Assembly (NCBI RefSeq): GCF_027257975.1
Contig: NZ_JANZKX010000005.1
Location: 310,001-374,000, forward strand
Length of the DNA: 64,000 bases
Direction of reading: 5' to 3'
From: Pelomonas sp. BJYL3
GTDB taxonomy: Bacteria > Pseudomonadota > Gammaproteobacteria > Burkholderiales > Burkholderiaceae_C
Positions within the stretch are counted from its first letter, which is position 1. Each line of letters begins with the position of its first letter. The notes under the pieces were generated by a model. It saw only the letters and a list, made by a program, of their open reading frames with translations. It was not told the origin of the DNA and did not search any database. The translations under genes were made by a program, and so were the position numbers. Positions 52,898 to 59,524 of this stretch are shown one piece after another.

Positions 52898-53739
52898 GGC
52901 AGGTTCTCCACGTGCACGGCCCGGAAGAGCTGCACGGTCTCCCCGCCCAGCACCGTATCCGCCTTCAGCGCCAGGCGCAGGTTGACGGTGCCGGCCCGGT
53001 AGGCCACCACGGCGCTCTCGTAAATGAAATTGCAGCTCGTGACGCCCTTGGCCAGCAGGGCGCTGCGGCCTCCGTTGGGCGGGTCCGGCTGGGCGGCCTG
53101 GAAGCCGTAGCCGCTGTAGCGCGTGAGCGTGCCCGCGGTGAGGTCGCAACGGTAGGTGACGGGATCGCTGACCGCGTAGACCCGGTAGGGCGGGGCCATC
53201 AGACTCACGGGCAGGCCGGGATTGCTGGCGAGGGTGATGGTGGTCTGGGTGCCGGCGGCATTGCTGGCGATGCGCCGGTTGCTGGAGCTGCTGATGTCCG
53301 CGTAGGCATTGGCATCCGGCACATTGACGCCCAGGTTGTACCAGACCAGCTGCTGGCTGGTCCCGAGGGCAAGACCTGGCCCCACGAGCTTGAAGCTGGC
53401 CGCTGGCGTGCCGAAGACCAGGGCGCCGGCGCCCTCGGTCTGGTAGCGCGCGGCGCCCGTGGTGGGCACCAGCTCCAGGGTGGTGCCGCTGGCGTTGATG
53501 CGCACGCTGTTCGGCAGGGATTCCGCAAGGTCCCGCGCGATGCGCCGCAGGGCGAGGTCGGTGCGGGCGGCCACGTCCGCGCGGGCGGCGCTGTCCAGGT
53601 AGCCGCGCACGGCCGGCGCGATGAAGATGGACACGCCCGCCAGGATGCCTCCCATCACCACGATGACCATGACGGCCTCGATCAGCGTGAATCCACGCTG
53701 GCGCGCGAGGGGGCGGCGCTCAGCCGGCATTGGGCGCAT
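52894..53739 (-). CDS. mshO: MshO-like minor pilin
   Basis: 281 residues, long for a pilin. Leader ARQRG|FTLIEAVMVIVVMGGILAG with Glu+5. Head domain with a cysteine pair (VTYRCDLTAG, VTSCNFIYES) and MshO-like SNPGLPVSLMAPPYRVYAVS. An ATG three codons downstream is also possible. Overlaps mshD by 20 bases and mshP by four. Contains a one-mismatch copy of the dispersed word at 53370-53380. Confidence 0.87.
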   Translation of the reverse strand: MRPMPAERRPLARQRGFTLIEAVMVIVVMGGILAGVSIFIAPAVRGYLDSAARADVAARTDLALRRIARDLAESLPNSVRINASGTTLELVPTTGAARYQTEGAGALVFGTPAASFKLVGPGLALGTSQQLVWYNLGVNVPDANAYADISSSSNRRIASNAAGTQTTITLASNPGLPVSLMAPPYRVYAVSDPVTYRCDLTAGTLTRYSGYGFQAAQPDPPNGGRSALLAKGVTSCNFIYESAVVAYRAGTVNLRLALKADTVLGGETVQLFRAVHVENLP

Positions 53740-54295
53740 GGCGGGTGCGGTAGCCCTGGAGGGTGACCGAGGTGTTGCCGGGGCCGCTGACCTGCACGGT
53801 GATGCGCAGGGCGTCGCCCGCCGGGACGCTCTTCAGCGCGACGGGCGCGACCTGCACGCTCGCGCTGTAGTCGCTCAGACCGGCGACGGGCGTGTTGGTG
53901 ATGTCGACGATGCCGCTCATGGCGAAGCCGTGGTAGTCGTTGACATTGTCGAACTGCGGGGCGGTGTAGCGCGTTTCGCCGGTCTCAGGGCCCAGGGCTT
54001 CGGCCGTCGTGGCGCAACCTGCCGCGGACGCGGCGGTGGCGGCGGCCGCGTCGTCCGGGTCGCAGAAGGTGAAGGGCTGGAGCTGCACTTCCTGCAGCAG
54101 GGATTCGGCGATGGCCAGGGCCTGCCGCTGTGCCTGGGGGTTGGCGCTGGCACGCGTCGCCTGGGCGAAGACCTGCAGCACGCCGGCCAGGGCCAGCCCC
54201 AGGACCATGATGAAGACCAGCAGCTCCACCAGCGTCAGGCCGGCCTGAGGCCGTGTGGCGGTGGTGAGCGCAGGGCGGAGTGGCATGGCCGGCAT
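53720..54295 (-). CDS. mshD: MshD-like minor pilin
   Basis: 191 residues from the ATG at 54295; an ATG at 54286, or a TTG at 54328 overlapping the mshC stop as TTGA, are alternatives. Leader RPQAG|LTLVELLVFIMVLGLALAG, with Leu rather than Phe at +1. GspI/PilV-like body (LAIAESLLQEVQLQPFTF) and C-terminal beta domain (ALRITVQVSGPGNTSVTLQG). Confidence 0.84.
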   Translation of the reverse strand: MPAMPLRPALTTATRPQAGLTLVELLVFIMVLGLALAGVLQVFAQATRASANPQAQRQALAIAESLLQEVQLQPFTFCDPDDAAAATAASAAGCATTAEALGPETGETRYTAPQFDNVNDYHGFAMSGIVDITNTPVAGLSDYSASVQVAPVALKSVPAGDALRITVQVSGPGNTSVTLQGYRTRHAPNAG

Positions 54296-54324
54296 GCTAG
54301 GGCAAGCGGGCCGGTGGCGGCGCT

Positions 54325-54783
54325 TCAAGGAAGCGCGTGAAAGAGGCCCGTTTCGTTTTCAAGGCGGTAGCTCTTGCTGTAGCTGCCATGGCTGACCGTG
54401 AGATCGAGGGAGCTGCCACTGGCGGTGCTGGTGAGCCCGGTGCTGGTGGCGAAGAAGGTCGCGCTCACGGGGCTGGCCAGACTCAGGCAGGGGCTGTTGC
54501 GCGTCGGGCAGGTGACCGCGACCAGCGGCGTGCCGTCCCCGTAGGCGAAAGTGGCCCCCGTGCTGCTGAAGGTGGCCACGATGGCCCGGCGCTGGTTGAG
54601 GGCCAGGCGCTGGACTTCCAGGCAGCGCGAGCGCAGGTCGTCTCCAAAGGCTCGCAGCCGCCAGCCATCGAGATCGGCGAACTTGGGGGCAGCGAAGACC
54701 GCCAGTGCCGCGACCAGCACCAGGGTGATGATCAGCTCGACCAGCGTGAAGCCCGCCGCGGTGCGGCGGGCCGCTGAGCTCAT
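54325..54783 (-). CDS. mshC: MshC-like minor pilin
   Basis: 152 residues. Leader RTAAG|FTLVELIITLVLVAALAVF with Glu+5, GspH/FimT-like domain (FGDDLRSRCLEVQRLALNQR, TCPTRNSPCLSLAS). Start ATG shares a base with the mshA stop (TGATG). MshC-type pilins are minor components beside the major pilin. Confidence 0.87.
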   Translation of the reverse strand: MSSAARRTAAGFTLVELIITLVLVAALAVFAAPKFADLDGWRLRAFGDDLRSRCLEVQRLALNQRRAIVATFSSTGATFAYGDGTPLVAVTCPTRNSPCLSLASPVSATFFATSTGLTSTASGSSLDLTVSHGSYSKSYRLENETGLFHALP

Positions 54784-55166
54784 CAGAGGATGCCGGTCGC
54801 CGTGAAGACGGCGCTGGCGCCACTGGGGCCGTTCACCACGCAGTCGGACTTGGTGGCGTCGGCGGCCACGGCGGCGGGCGTGGTGATGGTGTAGCCCGAG
54901 GGCACGTCGCCGGACTGCAGGGCCTTCTTGACGTCGTCGCAATCCACGATCTTGACACCCGCGCCCGTGCCCTTGGCCTTGCGCTCGGCGTAGTTGATGG
55001 CGGATGCCGAGCTCAGTGCGCCGGCAACACCCTGCACGGCCGCCGCCTTGGCATCGCTGCCGAAGTCGACGAACTTGGGCAGGGCGATGGCCGCCAGGGC
55101 GCCCAGGATGACGATCACCATCACCAGCTCGATGAGGGTGAAACCAGCTTGATTGTTCTTGCGCAT
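54783..55166 (-). CDS. mshA: MshA-like major pilin
   Basis: 127 residues from the ATG at 55166 (GGAG eight bases upstream). Leader MRKNNQAG|FTLIELVMVIVILGALAAI with Glu+5, the classical prepilin sequence. Helix then a small head with one cysteine pair (VDCDDVKKALQSG, KSDCVVNG) forming the D-loop. First of the pilin subset and preceded by 510 bases without a leftward gene, so probably has its own promoter. Somewhat shorter than Vibrio MshA. Confidence 0.9.
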   Translation of the reverse strand: MRKNNQAGFTLIELVMVIVILGALAAIALPKFVDFGSDAKAAAVQGVAGALSSASAINYAERKAKGTGAGVKIVDCDDVKKALQSGDVPSGYTITTPAAVAADATKSDCVVNGPSGASAVFTATGIL

Positions 55167-55676
55167 GCGGAAAGCTCCGTGATTCAGGCCTGGCCTGACA
55201 TCCGGCGTGACGGCCCACGCCTCCACTCCAAGACCGGATGTGTGCTCACGGTATCGGCTTTCGAGCTCCAGGGTGAAGGACTTCTTTCACGAACTCCTGC
55301 AAGGGGTTGCCCGGCCAGCGCATTCCTGCGATTTGGCGCAAATGCGGAACGAAAAAAAATGAGCGCGGGGAGGGCATGCGGTGCCAGCGCTCATCCCGGA
55401 CGGCGCCAGGGCGGGAGGGGCGCCTGCTGGCCGCCGCAGCCGCCCGGGGCGGCGCCTGGTATGTCCGGCATTTGCGGATTTCGGCTTTGAATCCTCTGGC
55501 TTGACAAGCCGTCCGGAAGAACAGTGTGGTTTTTTAAATCCCCCATTGTCCGCGCGGAATAATGCTGCGCATCCCGGGCTGAATCGGGCTTGCCGCCTGC
55601 CGGGCACAGCTTAACAAAGTCCAGGGGTTTTCTGTAAGAGGGCACTGGGCCCAATGACCTATTGGATGGATGAATC
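55167..55676. other. Divergent regulatory stretch between mshA and the orphan membrane gene
   Basis: 510 bases without a gene; GC falls to the right of about 55490. Contains a sigma-54-like site for mshA (55299-55313), an A8 run at 55352, and a perfect TTGACA at 55501-55506 facing right but without a convincing -10 at normal spacing. Open frames here show no family features. Confidence 0.5.
55299..55313 (-). promoter_or_regulatory. Candidate sigma-54 promoter of mshA
   Basis: Minus strand CGGGCAACCCCTTGC: GG and GC at exact -24/-12 spacing with a perfect TTGCA at -12, but a weak -24 box. Implied leader to the mshA start about 120 bases. Pilin genes in pseudomonads often use sigma-54. Confidence 0.3.
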
Positions 55677-56207
55677 ATGCGCAAATTGTCGCGATTTCTT
55701 TTTCTTCTTGAAATTGTGCCGCTGCTGGTATTTGTCGCCATCCGCGCCCTGGGTCTGGACATGACGCAGCGCATCCTGGTGGCGGGCAGCTGCGCCCTGG
55801 CAGCGCTCGTGCTGCTGAGGGTGCTGCGGGTGGCCTACACGCCGCTGTTCTTCGCGACGAACGTCTTCTTCATCTTCGCGGCCTCGCTGCTGCTCTCGCC
55901 CTTTGACGGGCTCAGCGCCTTCTTCCTCTATCTGGGCGAGGTGGGGATGTTCGTGACCATCCTCCTGATCGGCTTCGTCTGGCTGCTGAGCCAGGACGCC
56001 GGCCTCTTTCATCCCAGCACGGCCGCCGGGATCAAGCACAAGCGCTATTCCTGGCTGCTGCTGCTGGTCTATGCGGCCTGCCTGCCCATCGCCTGGACCT
56101 TCAAGGGCAATGAAAACCTCGCGGGAGCCCTGCCGTTCATGATGATCACGGTCGCAGAAAAGCTCTTCTACCACCTCCAGCTGCGGGAAATCAAACGGGC
56201 CGCATGA
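55677..56207 (+). CDS. Unknown five-helix membrane protein, opposite to the msh genes
   Basis: 176 residues, not recognised. Five hydrophobic segments (about 8-25, 32-50, 57-75, 85-105, 125-143). Polar loops are short: MRKLSRFLFLLE start, SQDAGLFHPSTAAGIKHKRY loop and KGNENLAGA near the end. Start ATG at 55677 with only a weak GGATGG. It runs rightward inside an otherwise leftward 18-kb msh cluster and begins in lower-GC sequence. Could be an inserted gene or a small accessory membrane protein. Confidence 0.7.
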   Translation: MRKLSRFLFLLEIVPLLVFVAIRALGLDMTQRILVAGSCALAALVLLRVLRVAYTPLFFATNVFFIFAASLLLSPFDGLSAFFLYLGEVGMFVTILLIGFVWLLSQDAGLFHPSTAAGIKHKRYSWLLLLVYAACLPIAWTFKGNENLAGALPFMMITVAEKLFYHLQLREIKRAA

Positions 56208-56519
56208 TGGGTTTGGAAGGCGCTCGATCGGGATTGGCGGGCTATCTTCGATATAGCCCCGTTTCCTGTTCTTGCGGGTTAATCAAGTATTTATTCCCGT
56301 AGTGGTGCAATACTGGGCTGCGGCGAATGCAGATATTATTCGGTACGCTCAGGCCGGGCGCCGAATCAATTCGCTCGATGATCCGAAGAATCCCGGTGAG
56401 GTGCTGGTGAGCTGCGGCAGATTCGTGCGGAGATATCCGCCCCTGCATCATCTTCATGTCGGCATCTCGCCGCGCGCGGTCCCGGTGCCTGATATGCGGC
56501 AGCGCCTGCCGCCGGGGGC
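56208..56519. other. Lower-GC intergenic stretch with a terminator-like hairpin
   Basis: 312 bases between the orphan membrane gene and the mshG stop. GGGCTAT at 56239 pairs with ATAGCCC ending at 56259, followed by CGTTTCCTGTT; it probably ends the orphan gene's transcript. The rest has visibly lower GC than its flanks. A 90-codon frame through it starts at TTG and has no family features; it may be a decayed gene fragment. Confidence 0.45.
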
Positions 56520-57755
56520 TCAGCTCCGCCCCATGGCCGCCTGACCCAGGCTCCACAAGGGCATGAACACGCCCAGGGCCAGCACGAAGACCATCACGCC
56601 GATGACCAGCAGCAGCAGGGGCTCGATGGCGGAGGAGAGGCCCTTGATGGCGTAGTCGGTCTCGCGCTCGTACATCTCGGCGATCTCCAGCAGCAGCTGG
56701 TCGAGCTCGCCGGTCTCCTCGCCCACGGCGATCATCTGCAGCACGATGGGGGTGAAGACGCCCGCGGCCGTGGCGCAGCGCGAGATGCTTTCGCCGCGCT
56801 CCACGCCGTCGCGCATCTGCTCCACGCGGCTGGCGATGAAGGCGTTGTCCACCGTCTGGGCCACCACGTTCATGGCCTGGCTGACGGGCACGCCGCTCTT
56901 GGTCGCCAGCGAGAAGCTGCGGGCGAAACGGGCCAGCGTGGCCTTGAGCACGATGGGGCCGGCGATAGGCAGGCGCAGCTTGACGCGGTCCCAGCGGTAG
57001 CGGCCTTCCTCGGTGGCCAGCCAGGCCCGCACCATCAGCATCAGGCCCACCGCGCCGGCCAGCAGCAGCGGCCACCAGCGGACCATCCAGGCGGAGAAGC
57101 CCAGCAGCAGCCGCGTCATCAGCGGCAGCTGGGCCTTGAAGCCGGCGAAGACTGTGGCAAAGGTGGGCAGCACGAAGATGTTGAGCACCACGATGGCGAT
57201 GGCGATGGCCGCCAGCACCATGACCGGGTAGCGCAGCGCCTGCTTGATGCGGGCCCGGGTGTCCAGCTCGAACTCCAGGTGCTGGGCCAGACGCAGCAGG
57301 ACGTCCGGCATGCGGCCGGTCATCTCGCCGATCTGCATCATCGCGATGTAGAAGGAATTGAAGATGCCCGGGTGCCGCGCCATGGCCGCGGACAGCTCGC
57401 GGCCCTGGTCCAGGCTGGCGCGCAGGTCCTGCAGCAGATGGATCAGGCTGGCCTGGGCGGTGGAGGCCTGCAGGCCGGCCAGGGAGCGCAGGATGGGCAC
57501 GCCGGCCTTCTGCAGGGTGTAGAGCTGGCGGGTGAGGATCAGGCAGTCGTCCATGCTGACCGGCGCGCGGCGCAGCTGCTCCCACCAGGAGGGGCTGTTG
57601 TCGGACAGGCTCTTCTGCGCGCTGGCCTCGATGCGGACGGGGATCACCCCGCCGGCCATCAGCTGGGCGGCCACGGCGTCGCTGCTGTCGGCATCGGTGT
57701 GGCCCTGGACGAGTTCACCCCGGTTGTTGCGACCCTGCCAGGCAAAGCTCCTCAT
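56520..57755 (-). CDS. mshG: MSHA platform protein MshG (PilC/GspF-like)
   Basis: Inner-membrane platform that couples the ATPase to pilin assembly. 411 residues. Two GspF domains (about 75-195 and 278-400): LTRQLYTLQKAGVPILRSLA, FYIAMMQIGEMTGRMPDVLL; then FARSFSLATKSGVPVSQAMN, LQMIAVGEETGELDQLLLEI. Membrane helices about 172-195, 225-245 and 378-400. It starts two bases after the mshE stop, so it is co-translated with mshE. Confidence 0.93.
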   Translation of the reverse strand: MRSFAWQGRNNRGELVQGHTDADSSDAVAAQLMAGGVIPVRIEASAQKSLSDNSPSWWEQLRRAPVSMDDCLILTRQLYTLQKAGVPILRSLAGLQASTAQASLIHLLQDLRASLDQGRELSAAMARHPGIFNSFYIAMMQIGEMTGRMPDVLLRLAQHLEFELDTRARIKQALRYPVMVLAAIAIAIVVLNIFVLPTFATVFAGFKAQLPLMTRLLLGFSAWMVRWWPLLLAGAVGLMLMVRAWLATEEGRYRWDRVKLRLPIAGPIVLKATLARFARSFSLATKSGVPVSQAMNVVAQTVDNAFIASRVEQMRDGVERGESISRCATAAGVFTPIVLQMIAVGEETGELDQLLLEIAEMYERETDYAIKGLSSAIEPLLLLVIGVMVFVLALGVFMPLWSLGQAAMGRS

Positions 57756-57757
57756 GC

Positions 57758-59524
57758 TCAGTCGCCCTGATCAAAGCCGATGCGCATGGCCTCGGCCAGG
57801 GTGGTCTTGCCGGCCTTGACCAGGGCCAGGCTGCGGTCCGCCAGGGTCTTGCCGCGCAGGGCCTCGCGGGCGGCACCCATGAAGGCACCGGCGTCACCGC
57901 GCTGCACGGCCAGGGCCATCTCGGCGTTCATCTCCAGCATCTCGTAGATGCCCTTGCGGCCCTGGTAGCCCGTGCCATTGCAGTGGGAGCAGCCATGGCC
58001 GCGCAGGCTCTTGACGCTGCCGGCTTCGTCGCCTGCCACGGCCTCCAGCCAGGCGCGTTCCTGGGCATTGGGTGCATGCGGCTCGGCGCACTGCGTGCAC
58101 ACGGCCCGCAGCAGGCGCTGGGCAAACACCGCCTGCAGAGAGCTGGCCACCATGAAGGGCGGGGCGCCCATGTCCAGCAGGCGGAAGGGGGTGCTGAGGC
58201 TGTCCCGGGTGTGCAGGGTGGACAGCACCATGTGGCCGGTGATGGCGGCGCGCAGGCCGATCTCCACCGTCTGCGCGTCCCGCATTTCGCCAACCAGGAT
58301 CACGTCCGGGTCCTGGCGCAGGCAGGCACGCAGCACACGGGCGAAGTCCAGCTCGATCTTGTCGTTCACCTGGACCTGGGTCAGCCCCGGCAGGCGGTAC
58401 TCGACCGGGTCTTCCACGGTGATGATCTTGCTCTTCTCGGCGTCCAGCTCGGCCAGCGCGGCATAGAGCGTGGTCGTCTTGCCGGAGCCCGTGGGGCCGG
58501 TGACCAGCACCATGCCGGCCTGCTGCGAGAGGATCTCGCGGAAGCGGGCCAGCATGTCTTCGGGCATGTCCAGCTGGTGCAGGCGGCGCACCGCATTGCC
58601 TTGCCCCAGCAGGCGCATCACCACGGACTCGCCGTACTGGCCAGGCAGGGTGGAGAGGCGCACGTCCACGGTCTTGTCCCGCAGGCGCAGGGTGAAGCGG
58701 CCGTCCTGGGGCAGGCGCTTCTCGGAGATGTCCAGCGCGGCCATCAGCTTCAGGCGCTGGGCCAGGGCGGGCGCGATGCGCTTGTCGGCCTGGGTCTGGA
58801 TCTGCAGCTGGCCGTCGATGCGGGTGCGGATCAGCAGCTCGGTTTCCTGGGGCTCGATGTGGACGTCCGAGGCGCCGGCCTGGCTGGCGTCCTCGAAGAC
58901 GGACTGCAGCAGTCGCACCACCGGCGCGCCCTCCTGGCCCACGCTGGCCTGCAGGGCGCCGAAGTCCACCGCATCGCCGATGTCCTTCTCCAGGGCCTTG
59001 GCCAGGCCGGAGATCTCCTCGCTGCGCCGGTAGTGGCGGTCGAAGGCCGCGGGCAGCTGGCTCTCGGCCACCACGGCCATGGCGATGCGGCGCTTGAGCA
59101 GGCGCGAGAGCTCGTCGTAGGCAAAGAGGTCCAACGGGTCGGCCAGGGCCACCAGCAGGGTGTCGTTGCGCTCCTCCAGCACCAGGGCGCGGAAGCGGCG
59201 GGCGGGTGTCTCGGGCAGCAGGCGCACCAGCTCGGTCTTGAGCGGGAAGGTCTTGAGGTTGACGAAGGGGATGCGCAGCTGGCGGGCCAGCACATGGGCC
59301 AGGGCCTCTTCGCTGATCAGGCCGGCGTCGATCAGCAGCCGGCCCAGCTTCTTGCCGCTGCTGCGCTGCATCTCCAGCGCCTGCGTCAGCTGCCCCTCGG
59401 TGATCAGCTCCTGCTGGACCAGCACATCGCCCAGGCGCAGTTTCTGGGGGCGGCCGCTGTTGCGTTCAGCGTCGGAAGCGTTGGCGGAGGCAGGTGCGGT
59501 GCTGGGGCTGTCCATCGAATTCAT
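57758..59524 (-). CDS. mshE: MSHA extension ATPase MshE with c-di-GMP-binding MshEN domain
   Basis: 588 residues. MshEN domain about 28-160 with two copies of the 24-residue motif: RLGDVLVQQELI starting at 30 and KLGRLLIDAGLI at 59, the canonical 29-residue spacing; c-di-GMP binding is predicted. RecA-like core: Walker A VTGPTGSGKTTT (about 342-352), EDPVEYRLPG, Walker B DVILVGEMRDAQT, His box. Cys4 zinc motif (CTQC, CSHC). Start ATG overlaps the stop of the longer ATPase upstream (ATGA); an ATG three codons later is possible. Confidence 0.93.
   Translation of the reverse strand: MNSMDSPSTAPASANASDAERNSGRPQKLRLGDVLVQQELITEGQLTQALEMQRSSGKKLGRLLIDAGLISEEALAHVLARQLRIPFVNLKTFPLKTELVRLLPETPARRFRALVLEERNDTLLVALADPLDLFAYDELSRLLKRRIAMAVVAESQLPAAFDRHYRRSEEISGLAKALEKDIGDAVDFGALQASVGQEGAPVVRLLQSVFEDASQAGASDVHIEPQETELLIRTRIDGQLQIQTQADKRIAPALAQRLKLMAALDISEKRLPQDGRFTLRLRDKTVDVRLSTLPGQYGESVVMRLLGQGNAVRRLHQLDMPEDMLARFREILSQQAGMVLVTGPTGSGKTTTLYAALAELDAEKSKIITVEDPVEYRLPGLTQVQVNDKIELDFARVLRACLRQDPDVILVGEMRDAQTVEIGLRAAITGHMVLSTLHTRDSLSTPFRLLDMGAPPFMVASSLQAVFAQRLLRAVCTQCAEPHAPNAQERAWLEAVAGDEAGSVKSLRGHGCSHCNGTGYQGRKGIYEMLEMNAEMALAVQRGDAGAFMGAAREALRGKTLADRSLALVKAGKTTLAEAMRIGFDQGD

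Noticed and set aside
56272-56544. 90-codon rightward frame in the msh gap
   Set aside because: TTG start without a ribosome site, no family, and it runs into the mshG 3' end. Kept only as a possible gene remnant.
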